This document shows positions 51,244 through 62,386 of a stretch of DNA of 64,000 nucleotides, one piece after another (within the stretch, counting starts at the first letter, position 1; the number at the start of each line of letters is the position of its first letter). Where the stretch lies: assembly GCA_016714465.1 (NCBI GenBank), contig JADKDT010000026.1, forward strand, positions 124,001-188,000. The letters are read 5' to 3'. The notes beneath the pieces are model-generated. The model did no database searches. It was not told the DNA's origin and was given only the letters and a program-made list of their open reading frames with translations. The stretch is from Candidatus Brachythrix odensensis (GTDB lineage Bacteria; Chloroflexota; Anaerolineae; J036; Brachytrichaceae). A program made the translations under genes and the position numbers.

Positions 51244-54200
51244 ATGAACCCAAATCGAACCGACCCTTCCCGGCGCGCGCGTTCAGCCGCCGTCATCGCC
51301 GGCGCGGCGGCGTCCCTTATCTTCATGGCGGGCGCCTTCGTCCAGGCTCAGATTCAGCCTGCGGCCCGAGCCGAGGCCCTGGCCCTTTCGAGCCCGGCTC
51401 TGCCTCAGCGGTCTTGCCGGCTGGTTTCGCCGCCCGGGACGCTCGATCTATGGAGCGTGTGCGGCGACACGGTGCAGGACGATGTCTCCGAGATCGGCTC
51501 GTTCACCGCGGTTGGGAATGTCACCATCGGGCTGGAGCCGGACCCGCAGCCCATCGTTCGGGTCGGCAACCCGGGCGGCGCGCTCCTGGGCGCTGTCAGC
51601 TATGGCACAAATCCGCTGCTCGGCCGCAAGACCGCCATCATCATCGGCGATGTCGGATTTCAGGCCCAGTTCGACGTGTATGGTGAGCATCTGATCGGTT
51701 CGGGCTACATCGTTGATCCGATTGATGGCCCGATCTCACGAAGTGATCTGCTCGAGTGGGATGTGGTCAAGGGCAAAATCGGCAACACGGCCCCCGAACT
51801 CCACGACAACCTCGATGGCCCCCTCGGCAGTACCTTCGACTTGTTCTGGGCCGATATCGCCGGCGTACAAGGGACCGAGTTCTGGGGCGAAGAGTTGACG
51901 ATGCGCGACCAGATGAGCATGACGATCGATCTCTACGCGCGGCGATTCACGGCGACGATCCCGATCACGCTCGCCGTCAGCAGCAACGCCGCCGACAACA
52001 TCAAGCTCGGGCTGCGGGCGGTCTTCACCGAGGAGAACTTCCTCGAGGGCGGCCTGAGCGACATCAGCCCGAAGATTGGCCCGGCCACCCTGGACCTCAG
52101 CAACATCGTCCTGCGCAAGGGCGAGTTCGAGGCCGAAATGGTCGAACTGATGGCCGACAAGAACCCCGACCTGGCCATGCTGGCCGATCCTGCCCCGCCG
52201 AAGCCCGGCCTTATTGCCCGCTTCACCGGCCTCAAGTACAAGGATCGCAAGTGGAGCATCAAAGGCACCGAGGTCAGCATCCGGGATCTGACCCTCGGCG
52301 ACGCCGTCAGACTCAAGGCGAATACGCTGGGCATCGAGTATCAGGGCGGGGATGTACTGCTCAAGATCCGGACCACCCTCGACTTTGGCGACTACATGAC
52401 CAGCACCAATCCGATCACGACCGAGATGCGGATTGGCATCACGACCACAACGGTCAACAGCCAGACCGTGCTCAAGCCCTATTTCGATGGGGGCATCGCC
52501 GCCTTTGTCGGAAACATGGGGCCGCTCAAGTTCAATCTCACCAACGTCAAACTCCAGGGCGATCCCCTCGGCAACTTCTACGGGCTGAACGCGCAGAACA
52601 TCACGATGCAGTGGGCGAGCCAGTTTGGCGGGCAGAGCCAGGCCGGGCTGAGCGGCCTCAAGCTGGGCGTGGACAAAACAAAGAAGTTCACGTTCGCCTT
52701 CAACGGCGGCACGGTCCAGTCGCCGCCGATCAGCACCGGCACGTTCAGCGGCACCCAGTTCATCGGCACGGTCGGGGCGGCCAGCAACACGTTGAGCATG
52801 ACCTTCACCGGCAACGTCAACATCAAGATTCCGGGCGGGGCAAAGGACGCCGGCGGAAACAGCGTCAATCCGTCGGTGAGCCTGGTGGTCCGGGCGGGCA
52901 AGAACGTGCGCGCCGACTGCAATGCGGCCGGCGCGCCTGCGCCGTGCTTCAAGCGCATCGATGGCGTGATGACGGCCTTCAGCATCAAACTGGCCGGCTT
53001 CAAGCTCGCCCTGGCCACGGTCCGGCCAATCGGCGATGGCGGGTTCGAGGTGGGCCAGGCCAGCCTGACTTTGCCGCTCAACTTCGGCGGTGGCGGGGCC
53101 AGCGGCGGGCCGAGCACGACCATCAACGGATTCAAGATGCTCGGCAACGGCGATGTCTCGATCGCCGGCGGGCAGATCACCCTGCCGCCGCTCAAGGTTG
53201 CCGGCATGACGTTTGGCAGCTTCACCGGCGGATTCACCACCCAGATGGTGACCGTGGGTGGGCAGCAGGTCAAGGCTTATTCGTTTACCGGCGGGGCCAA
53301 ACTCAGCATGCCCGGGCTCGAGCCGAGCGCGGACAAGTCGATCAGTATTTCAGCCAAGGTCGTCTCGATCCCGAGCACCAACGAGATTGACGAGGTTGAT
53401 ACGACCCTGACCTTCGAGGCCCACCCCGGCATCCCGATCGCGAGCAGCGGTGTCGAACTGACCAAGTTCACCGGCGGAGTGCACTTCAAGACGGGGGCCA
53501 TCACCTTTACCCTGGGCATCGGGGTGGACAGCACCGCCCGCTTGCCGCCGACCGGCAACCTCAGCACGCCGATCGTGGCGATGACGGGCAACGCCCTGGT
53601 CCGGCCCGATCCCTTTGCGATGACGCTCGGCGCCCAACTGAAGATCCTGATCTTCAACGTCGCCAGCGCCCAGATGCAGATCGGGGATGGGGCGGGCTTC
53701 AACGCCTGCCCGCCTGGCACCCCGGCCAGCACGCCGGTCAGCCAGTGCCCGCGGGGCAAGGGCTTCTACGCCGAGTTCAACGTCGACGCGCTCTTCATTC
53801 ATGGGAATGCCAAGGTCCGGATCGGCAAGGTCAATGGTGTGCGCAAGTTCGCCGGCACGGCCAATCTGAACTTCGGGCTGGAGAAGGGCCAGTTCGGATT
53901 CGGCCTGCCGCGCAAGGACCGGACCCTGGCCGGGATCAGCTTTGCCGCGGGCGAGTTCAACATCCCGGGCACGAGCGTGAACACGGCCGGGATGAAGGGG
54001 ACCTTTGAGATTCTTGGCTTCGACTACTCGATGTTCATGAACTTCAACAAAACCCTGGGCAGCGGAAGCTTCCTCGTCTTCGACCACAACCTGGATCAGT
54101 ATCAGTTGGTGAACGGCGGGGCTGTCCTGGCCGCCGCGGATCGAGGCGAGCCCGGTTATGCCGTGCGCCGCGGGCTGGCCCGCCCGGACAAGGGCGAGGC

Positions 54201-55578
54201 GGCGACCGTGAGCGTCGATGTTCCGGTCGTGGTCGCCCATGAGGCCGACATGTATCTGGGCATCCACTACAGCGGAACGGTCGAGCCGACCCCGGCAATC
54301 ACGTTGTCGCGGCAGACCACCCGCGGCCAGATCGTCATCGGCCCCTCGGCCCATGACACCGTCACGGTGTTCTACGACACGGACTTCTCGCCGGTGATCA
54401 CGAAGGGCAACGACCTGGGCTATGTGATCAAGGACGCGGCCCCGACGACATGGACGCTGCATATCGAAAACGCGCCGGCCGAGTATGAGATCGTCTTTTA
54501 CGTCGGCAACAAGAAGCCCGTCATCGAACATGTCAAGACCGGGTCCTCGTCCAGCCTTGGGCAGCTCACCTCGAGCACGTTGACGGTGATCGTGACCGAC
54601 ACCGACAGCCCGGATGCGCTGACGACCTTCGCCTATGGCCGGGTGGACACGACGACGAACACGCTGGTCGAGGGCGCCATCTCCCCGATCTTCACAACCA
54701 CCGCCCAGGGAACGATCTCGCATACCTGGTTCATAAGCGGCCAGGTGCCAAGCGGCGTTTATCGCTGGGTGGCGACAGTCAATGATGGAAAGAACGCGCC
54801 CGTCACGCTCTTTGACACGCGCAACCTATCAATCACCGATGCGGCGCCGCCCGCGGCGCCGGCGGGCCTGAACGCGCTGGCCTTACCGCGCAGCGTGCAG
54901 GCCAATTGGGATCCCAACACGGAGAAGGACCTGGCGGGCTATGAGATCGGATACGGTTTCGTCAACGAATCCGAGTCCTTCATCTACACCCGCACCATGG
55001 GCGACAAGGAGATCAGCCCGGCCGCCCTGGCCCGCGGGACGAATCTGCGCCTTGCCAACAGCGTGGACGGCGTCGCCAGCGCCACCCAGTTCGACGGCAA
55101 GCTGTGGGGCCTCGCGGACGGACAGCCGGTCTTCGTGGGCGTGCGCGCCTATGACGAGAGCGGAAACTACAGCCCGTGGACGATCATGCCCGGCGCGCCG
55201 TGGGGGCTGAGCCCGCAGGCGGTCTCGCCCGCGCCCGACTTCGTCGGCGAGGTGGAATCCATTCAGGCCGCCTTTGGCGTGCCGCTGAAGAATTCTGATC
55301 TGATCCATCAGTTGATCGTCCGCGATGAGCACGGCGACCCAATCACCGGCACGGTTGAACTGCTGTATGGCTTCAATGACGGCGAAGTGATCGGGATGCG
55401 CTTCCGGCCCGAGATCCCGATGCTGCCCGGTATCTTCGCAGCCACGTTGCTCGGCGGCGAAGACGGCATCAATACGCCGGACAGCCTGTATATGCCCGCC
55501 GACTATGGGTAGACGTGAAAACAGACCAACACCCTCGACGCGCCGCATCGGGTGTATCTGCCGATGGTGCGACAGTAG
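51244..55578 (+). CDS. Giant secreted beta-rich protein with Fn3-like end; 3' end beyond an early stop
   Basis: The protein starts MNPNRTDPSRRARSAAVIAG with an N-terminal signal (AAASLIFMAGAFVQAQ). About 1000 residues of beta-solenoid-like sequence follow (GTFSGTQFIGTVGAASNTLS; FNFGLEKGQFGFGLPRKD-like strands), then a domain near 1030-1150, and a fibronectin-III-like module near 1205-1310 (LPRSVQANWDPNTEKDLAGY). The continuous frame stops at 55512 after YMPADYG. If one G is added to GGG and one A removed from AAAA just downstream, the frame reads on to HRVYLPMVRQ and a stop at 55576-55578, matching the exported-protein tail. No catalytic motif is recognised; probably a surface or matrix protein. 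Confidence 0.8.
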
Positions 55579-55584
55579 GAAGAT

Positions 55585-55630
55585 TCGGAAGCGGAATGCC
55601 CCGGCGTACGCCGGGGCATTCCGCTTCCGA
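55585..55630. terminator. Perfect 46-bp palindrome 3' of giant gene
   Basis: TCGGAAGCGGAATGCCCCGG is followed by CGTACG and its exact complement. It lies 6 bp past the repaired stop at 55578 and 8 bp before the next gene start, so it separates the two genes. The centre CCCCGGCGTACGCCGGGG is also at the centre of the 62387 palindrome. Confidence 0.55.
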
Positions 55631-55637
55631 CATATTT

Positions 55638-58120
55638 ATGAACACGTCCCGAATTTCCAGACTCGTGCTTGCGCTCGCCCTGGCCTGTCTCGCCGCTGGC
55701 GGGCAGGCGGCCGGTGCCGCCGTGGTCACGCCGCGCGGGCCAGGCGCTCTGATCAACCCGATCGTCGTGAATACGTTCACCGATGACTTTGTCCCCAACG
55801 GTTTGTGCTCGCTGCGCGAGGCAGTCGAGACGATCCGCCAGGGCAACGCGGTTGGAGGTTGCGCATATCCGGTGATCGGCACGCCCTCGATCGAGCTCTC
55901 GACCGGCACATACACCCTGACCCGGACCGGGGCCATCACCGGCGGGAGTCTCAACTTGATTGGCACAGTCGTCATCAATGGCTCGGGGATGACCCAGACC
56001 CTCATCAAGCAAACCGTGAGCGGGGAGCGGGTGATTGCCGTTGACAGCGGGCGGGCGACCCTGCGCGATCTGGCGCTTACCGGCGGCAACGGCTCTGAGG
56101 GTGGCGGCCTGCAAAACAATGCAACCGCCACCCTTGACGCGGTCCGGGTCTTCTCCAACTCGGCTTCGGGCGGCGGCGGGATCGCCAATTCGACCTTCTC
56201 CACAATGACGGTTCAATCCAGCCTCATTGACAGGAACACGGCCAGCCAGGGCGGCGGCATTCGAAACGGCGGCGTGTTGACGATTAAGGCGAGCGCGGTG
56301 GCGTCGAATACGGCCAGCAGCGCCGGCGGCGGAATTGCGAGCGACGGCTTTACCACCCTGCTCAACACGACCGTGATCAGCAATTCCTCGGGGAGCGGTT
56401 TGGGTGGCGGGATTCGCCACAATTCGGCCAGTCCATTGCATCTGAGGAGCTCAACGGTCGCGCGAAATGCGTCCGGAAATGTCGGCGCCGGCCTCCACCT
56501 CAGCATCGGCGCCGCGTCGGTGATGGTGCTTGAAAACACGATCGTGGCTGAGAACTCCCAGACCGGGGTTGGCCCGTCCGATTGCCGCGGGAGTGTTGGA
56601 CAGGCGTTGTATTCGCTTGTTGGCACGGGCGGGTGTGGCATGACACCGGTCTTCGAAAACAAGATTGGCACTGCCGGCCAGCCCATCACCCCGCAGTTCG
56701 GGACGATGGGCTTTGTTGCGGGCATGATCCCGTATCTGCCGCTGCTGGCCGCCAGCCCGGCGGTGAATCGGGGCGATGTGCTGGACTGCATCGGCACGGC
56801 GGACACGGCGCCCACAACAGATCAGCTCGGGGCGGCTCGCATCGTCGAGGGTCGCTGCGACATGGGCGCGGTCGAGTTCACCGGAATAGCGTCGCCGCCA
56901 GCCACGCCGACCCCGCCCCCGACGCCAACACCGCCCGCGTCCAGCGCGGTCCCGATCAATACCTTCGGCGATGACTTTTCGCCCAACGGACTGTGTTCAC
57001 TGCGCGAGGCGGCCGAGTCGGTCCGCCAGGGCGTGTCGGTGGGCGGCTGCGCGTTGGGGGCAGGGCCGCGGCACGTCTTCACCCTCCTGGCTGGCACGTA
57101 TCTACTCACCCGCTCGGGTCAGATCACCGGTGGCGGGCTCAATCTCACCGGCACCATCGATATCGTCGGGGTGGGGGCGGGGCAGACCCTCATCCAGCAG
57201 TCGGCGTCGAGCAGCCGGGTGATCGAGGCGGACGGGGGCGCGATCTTGATCCAGGACCTGACGGTGACCGGCGGCGCGAATGCGGTTGGACTGGATGGCG
57301 GCGGGATCAAGAACGCAGGCGCGCTGACCCTGCGGCGGGTTGAGGTGAAGACAACAGCACCAACGTCGCGGGCGGCGGTTTGAGCAACGATGGTGTCACG
57401 ACCATGATTTCGACCACGATTCGCGAAAATCAGGCCGGGACGGGTGGCGGTATTCGCAACGGGGGAACGCTGTTCGCCCGCGACAGTTCGATCTTCTGGA
57501 ACAGCGCGAACACGGCCGGCGGGCTGGAAAACCGGGGCGCGGCCGAGCTGGCGAATACGTCGGTGATCAGCAACTATGGCGTCGGCATCGGCGGCGTGTT
57601 TGTGCCCGCTTTTGGGCGCCTGCACTTGAGCAACGCCACGATCGCCTACAACGTCGCCGGGGCCGGCGGCGGCGGTCTGAACATCGAAGCCAGCACCGAC
57701 ATCACGATCATGAACTCGATCGTGGCGGAAAACCGACTGTCCAACGGGATCAAGTCGGACTGCGATGGCGAGGATGACAACGCCAGCATCGACGTCATGT
57801 TGTTTTCGGTGCTGGCCGAACCGAACGGGCGGTTCTGCCTGCCGACGTTTCCATTCTTCAATCAGATTGGCGACGGCATTACGGTTACGACGCGTTTTGG
57901 CCCGCTCGTCTCCGGGGTGAATCCGCGCGTTCCGTTGGCATTCAACAGTCCGGCCATCGATGTGGGTGATCCGAACGGGTGCAGCACTTTAGCCGGAGAA
58001 GTCCTGGCGAAGGATCAGATCGGCACGACCCGCCCGGTCGGCGGTCGCTGCGATATGGGGGCGGTTGAATTCAACGGCCCGCCGCCGATGAAGATCTTCA
58101 TGCCAGGCATCCGGCGGTAG
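55638..58120 (+). CDS. Secreted CSLREA-domain beta-helix protein, frameshifted
   Basis: Starting at MNTSRISRLVLALALACLAA (55638), the protein has a signal peptide and then two tandem halves. Each half opens with a CSLREA motif (residues 57-62 in NGLCSLREAVETIRQ and about 452-457 in NGLCSLREAAESVRQ) followed by a parallel beta-helix with GGG turns (NNATATLDAVRVFSNSASGG). A Pro/Thr linker (PTPPPTPTPP) joins the halves. The frame breaks near 57345: VEV then EDNSTNVAGGGLSND continues in the next frame to MKIFMPGIRR. One missing base explains it, giving about 828 residues. The tail matches other exported proteins. It is probably a surface-displayed protein; no enzymatic residues are seen. Confidence 0.83.
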
Positions 58121-58180
58121 GGTGCCGCTCCGCGCGCGCCTGCTTGAGTGGGGGGTGACACGAAGCTCCGGCAGATCGGG

Positions 58181-58215
58181 TTGCACCTTATGATAGACTA
58201 GTCATATAACTAGTC
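58181..58215 (+). promoter_or_regulatory. Promoter and operator of the toxin-antitoxin pair
   Basis: TTGCAC (58181-58186) and TATAAC (58205-58210) are 18 bp apart. The palindrome GACTAGTC occurs at 58196-58203 and, as AACTAGTC, at 58208-58215, spanning the -10. Such paired palindromes are typical autoregulatory sites for Phd/YefM antitoxins. A strong GAGGAGG precedes the antitoxin ATG. Confidence 0.6.
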
Positions 58216-58233
58216 AGATGAGGAGGTGGCTCA

Positions 58234-58491
58234 ATGCAAACTTGGCCTGTACATGACGCGAAGGCCCGATTCAGCGAGTTCTTGGAAAGGTGTTTGACGG
58301 AAGGACCGCAGATGGTGACAAAGCGCGGCGCTGAAGCAGCGGTATTGGTGCCTGCCAGCGAGTGGCGCCGGCTGCAGGCCTCGTCACGGCGCTCCCTTAA
58401 GGATCTCTTGCTCTCGGAGGATGGTCGGGCGGACATTCCCATTCCTGCCAGGGGTTCTGCGCGACGGCGGCCTCCCGTCGCGCTTCGATAA
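58234..58491 (+). CDS. Phd/YefM family antitoxin
   Basis: The 85-residue protein opens WPVHDAKARFSEFLERCLTE and continues GPQMVTKRGAEAAVLVPASEWRRL, the full Phd/YefM DNA-binding fold (an N-terminal beta-alpha unit ending in the V-L-V-P strand). The C-terminal part (LKDLLLSEDGRADIPIPARG) is the toxin-wrapping tail seen in antitoxins of PIN-domain toxins. It binds its own promoter and neutralises the toxin encoded 5 bp downstream. It is preceded by an ideal GAGGAGG site. Confidence 0.88.
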   Translation: MQTWPVHDAKARFSEFLERCLTEGPQMVTKRGAEAAVLVPASEWRRLQASSRRSLKDLLLSEDGRADIPIPARGSARRRPPVALR

Positions 58492-58496
58492 GCGCC

Positions 58497-58910
58497 ATGT
58501 ACCTGTTGGATACAAACGTTGTTTCGGAGCTTCGCATGCCGAAACCTCACGGTGCGGTGATGCAGTGGATCAACAGCGTAACGGATGCCGAGCTGCATGT
58601 CTCCGCGGTGACGATAGGCGAGATTCAGGCTGGCATTGAGATCACCCGGGAGCAGGACGACAAGAAGGCAAGTGAGCTTGAGCGGTGGTTGGACGAAGTT
58701 GCCGCGACCTTCAACGTCTTGCCAATGGACGCTGCCGCGTTCCGGGAGTGGGCACGGCTGATGCGCCATGCCTCCAATACGCTGTACGAGGACGCCATGA
58801 TTGCCGCGACGGCGCGGGTGCGCCAGCTCGTGGTCGTGACCCGCAACGTTGCCGACTTCAAGAGGCTCGGGGTGGAGGCGCTCAATCCGTTCGTCACCGC
58901 TCGGAAGTGA
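58497..58910 (+). CDS. vapC: PIN-domain toxin, VapC type
   Basis: The 137-residue protein has the complete PIN-domain acidic quartet: Asp5 (YLLDTNVVSEL), Glu42 (TIGEIQAGI), Asp99 (LYEDAMIAA) and Asp120 (NVADF), with the final strand LVVVTRNVADFKRLGVEALN. VapC toxins are Mg2+-dependent RNases, many of which cut tRNA or rRNA. The gene follows the antitoxin by 5 bp and is almost certainly translationally coupled to it. All metal ligands are intact, so it is expected to be active. Confidence 0.9.
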   Translation: MYLLDTNVVSELRMPKPHGAVMQWINSVTDAELHVSAVTIGEIQAGIEITREQDDKKASELERWLDEVAATFNVLPMDAAAFREWARLMRHASNTLYEDAMIAATARVRQLVVVTRNVADFKRLGVEALNPFVTARK

Positions 58911-59027
58911 CGGGTGAGTTGCTTGCGTCCCGGCCGTTTCCATATCCCCACCTGTCGCCGCCGGCGGGCCGAAACGGGGCGGGGGGGTATGGGGTGATCA
59001 TGCGGACCTCCATATCCCACAGACCCC

Positions 59028-60140
59028 ATGTCAATCTCCGCCACCCAAGTCGCCCGTGATCTGATCGCCATCCCCTCCGTCAGCAGCATCAGCAACGCCG
59101 AGGTATCGCAGTACGCCCGCGACGTCCTGTTGCGCGAAGGCTTTGAGGTCGAACGCCTGTCGTATGACGACCACGGCCTGGAGAAGGTCAGCCTGGTTGC
59201 CCGCAAAGGCGCAGGGCGGGGCGGGATTGGCTTCTTTTCGCATTCCGATACGGTGCCGGGCGACATCGGCTGGGCGCCGTTTGATCCCGTGATTGCGGAC
59301 GGCCGGCTGTTTGGGCGCGGGAGCTGCGACATGAAGGGCCCCCTGGCGGCAACGATGGCGGCGGCGGCCAACCTCGACGTGAAAGCGCTCAAGCGTCCGG
59401 TCTACGTCGTCGTCACGGCTGACGAAGAGGTGGGCTATGGCGGCGCCTATCAGGTCGCCGCCCAGTCGGAGCTGTTCGCCGAGAACTGGCCGGCCTTTGG
59501 GGTCGTGGCTGAACCGACCCGCCTGCGCCCGGTCTACAGCCATAAGGGCGGGGCGCTTGTCACCGTGCACGCGATTGGGGCGGCCGCCCACAGCAGCACC
59601 GAGAAGGGCGTGTCGGCCAACTTCAAGATTGCCCCGTTTCTGGCCGAGATGGCGGCGCTCGTGCCGGTCTTCCGGACCGATCCGCGCTACTTGAATCCGG
59701 AGTTCAGCCCGCCCTCGTTTGGCTTCAACATGATCGTCACCGACTACGGCACGAAGTCGAATGTGACCGCGCCAAAGACGACGGCCCTGCTCAGCCTGCG
59801 CGATATGCCAAACGTCGACAACGATGGCGCGGTCGCCCTGCTGGTCGACGCCGCGAAGCGGCATGGGCTCGAGGTCGCGGTCAAGCGCAACCCGTACTTT
59901 TACGTGCGCCCGGACAGTGAAATGGTCAGGATGGCCTGTGAGGCCTGCGGCGGGATCGCGCCCGAGACCGTGGCGTTTGGGACCGAGGCCATCATCTTCG
60001 AGGCGAAACTGCCCAACCAGGTCGTGCTCGGCCCGGGCGACATCGCCCAGGCCCACACGGTGGGCGAGTATATCGACGTCGCCCAGCTCGAACAGGCCGT
60101 CGGCGTGTATCAGCGGCTGATCGAACGCGCCTGCGGTTAG
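59028..60140 (+). CDS. M20 family metallopeptidase (ArgE/DapE type)
   Basis: The 370-residue protein begins with a typical M20 opening (QVARDLIAIPSVSSISNAEV) and shows FFSHSDTVPGD (His72, Asp74), the bridging Asp in RGSCDMKGPLAA (Asp101) and the catalytic Glu pair in TADEEVGYGG (133-134). The dimerisation domain contains GAAAHSSTEKGVSANFKIA. Late EAIIFEAKLPNQVVLGPGD and QAHTVGEYI supply the final ligands. It is a di-zinc hydrolase of N-acyl amino acids or short peptides. The stop overlaps that of the convergent gene at 60137 (TTAG). Confidence 0.9.
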   Translation: MSISATQVARDLIAIPSVSSISNAEVSQYARDVLLREGFEVERLSYDDHGLEKVSLVARKGAGRGGIGFFSHSDTVPGDIGWAPFDPVIADGRLFGRGSCDMKGPLAATMAAAANLDVKALKRPVYVVVTADEEVGYGGAYQVAAQSELFAENWPAFGVVAEPTRLRPVYSHKGGALVTVHAIGAAAHSSTEKGVSANFKIAPFLAEMAALVPVFRTDPRYLNPEFSPPSFGFNMIVTDYGTKSNVTAPKTTALLSLRDMPNVDNDGAVALLVDAAKRHGLEVAVKRNPYFYVRPDSEMVRMACEACGGIAPETVAFGTEAIIFEAKLPNQVVLGPGDIAQAHTVGEYIDVAQLEQAVGVYQRLIERACG

Positions 60141-62260
60141 CGGCCCGTCAGCATCATCACAAAGTCGTTGTCTGTCAGCACATAGCTGCCATTTGTGATG
60201 TAGACGACAAAGGTAGTCCCGTTGAGGGTGTTGATGCTGACAAGACGCGCGGCCGCGGCGCTGGTGGGTGGGGCGTCAATCTCCGGGGTGACCACCGGCG
60301 CCATCCTGGTGTTGTCCACCGCGCCGACCTGAAGCGTAAACGTATAGATACCCGTACTGTGTGCGCGACGCTGGAGACGCCATAGGAGGCGAACAGCGTG
60401 CCGGCGGCGTTCACCGAAGCCCAGGCCTGAACGGCGTTGTCGCGCCAATGCTCGCCAAAGGGGTGCGTCCCGCCATTGCCGGCATTTACGGGCAGCGACA
60501 CGCCGCCACTGGCCCGGATGACGAACTGGTCGGGCGCGGTCGAGGCCACATTGGCGTTGGTCGAGTCGCCCCACACAAACGAACCGTTGTGCAGGGCCTG
60601 GGCCCGCCGGCCCCCGGCCAGGGCATAGTCGCCGCTGACCTGATTGCTTTCGCCGCCCGGTATGGCCGCGTAGGAGGCGGTGCCGGTGATGAGATTCGCG
60701 TGTCCGCCCCCGATGAAACCCCAATCACTCCCGCTGGAGATCTGATTGACCCATCCGCCTCCGATGGCGCTGTAGGGGCTGTCGTCGCGAATGGTGTTGA
60801 ACTCGCCGCCACCGATAACGCTCTTGTAACTGCTGTCTCCTGATCGCGTTGATGTCGCCGCCGCCGATGAAGGACAGGGTGCTGGTCAGGTCGGCGCTGT
60901 TGTTGGCCCCGCCCCCGATCACGCTAAGCGTGCTGCCATTCAGCACCTGGTTGTGGAAGCCGCCCCCGATCACGGCGTAACTGCTGGCGCTGATCGTGTT
61001 CGAAATGCCGCCGGCGATGACCGCCGCATATGGGCTGGACTGAATGCGGTTGTCCCACCCCCCTGCGATGACGCCGTAGCCGCCGCCAGCCAGCGCGTTT
61101 GCCCGCCCGCCGCCGATGCCGGCGTATGCGCTGTTCGCCAGGGTGTTGGCCTCGCCGCCGGCGATGGCCGCCCCGTCGCTGGCGGTGATGGCGTTGTTCT
61201 TGCCGGCACCGAGCGAGGCGAAGCCGCTGCCGGTGATGCGCTGGAATTCTCCGCCGGCGATGGCGCTGACGCTGCTGGCGGCCAATGTATTGGAGTAACC
61301 CCCCGCGACGGCCCCATACGGGCTGGCGCTCACAGCGTTCAGCGCCCCCCCGGCAACCACACCGCTGTTCGAGGCGCCGACGCCATTCACATAGCCGCCT
61401 CCGATGGCGCCAAAAATGCTGCCAGTGATGACGTTGGCGTAGCCGCCCGAGAGCGCGCTCCACGTGCTGACTCCATCGATGCGGTTGTTCGCGCCGCCGC
61501 CGAGCGTCGCTTCATCACTGTTACCCGTGATGAGGTTTGAAATCCCGCCAGCCACGACCGCGCCCGCGCTCCGCCCATGAATCGTGTTGCTATAGCCGCC
61601 CCCGATCGTGCTGTTGTAAGACACGTCGGTGATGACGTGGGTGTTGCCGCCGGCGATGGTGCTCCCGCCGCTGTCCTTGCCGATGGCGTTGTGGCTGCCG
61701 CCTCCGATGACGCTCAGGAAGCTGTCCGGCGCAATGGTGTTGCTGACTGTGCCCCCGATCACGTTGATCGTGGCATCGCCATTTGCGTCGTTATTCCCGC
61801 GCGGGGTGCGCATGCCCGGCAGAGCCAGGGCGTACGGCGCGGGCAGCAGGGCCGTGCGCGGGCTGAGCAGCACCGGCCCGCCGTCGCCGGGACACAGCAC
61901 CTGGATCTCCAGCCAGCGCGCCTCGCCGTTCATTGCCCCCGGGCCAAAGTCGAGGGCGATACTAAACAAACCGTTGGAGACCTGTAGGGTGGGCGACACG
62001 ACGGCCGGGCCGACCTGCGCGCCGCCCGCGGCCGCGTCAAAGAGACCAAACGTGAAGGCGCATGCCGCGTTGACCGGCGCTCCGTTCTTGCGGAGCTGAC
62101 CTTGATAGGTGAATCCGGTCCCATTCGGTGTGGCGCTGATCGCCAATGGCACGGGCGTGAACGGCCCGCCGAGCTGGCTCAGCGTTGGGCCGGGACCCAG
62201 CGCGACCACGAGCGCCACAGCGCCCCCAAACCCAAGCACATGATTGATGCGCGCATTCAT
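60137..62260 (-). CDS. Secreted modular protein with YadA-head-like repeats, frameshifted
   Basis: The start at 62260 (MNARINHVLGFGGAVALVVA) follows GGGGAGGGG. The protein has a signal peptide, then the shared N-terminal domain of the 17-28 kb cassettes (FTYQGQLRKNGAPVNAACAF ... ARWLEIQVLCPG ... LPAPYALALPG). About fifteen 22-residue adhesin-head repeats follow (AIAGGEANTLANSAY type), then GRRAQALHNGSFVWGDSTNA and a C-terminal beta domain (GIYTFTLQVGAVDNTRMAPV). Two indels (near 60840 and 60358) break the frame; the joined path gives about 707 residues. A possible promoter is TTGACG-16-AATACT at 62345-62318. Unlike the other three it has no small Gly-rich partner gene downstream. Confidence 0.75.
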
Positions 62261-62386
62261 GTTCCCCTCCCCTGAAATCTGCCCACCCGTCCACGCGGCA
62301 CCCGCGTGGGTGTGCTGAGTATTGGCCCGATCGCGCACGCGTCAAGCGTGGTCCGGAAAGCCGTCTGCCGGTCAGAATCAGCATTC

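Noticed and set aside
55512..55578. Programmed stop-codon readthrough (TAG then TGA) to reach the VYLPMVRQ tail
   Set aside because: Two different stops in a row and no structured signal between them; two homopolymer indels explain the path better, as elsewhere in this window.
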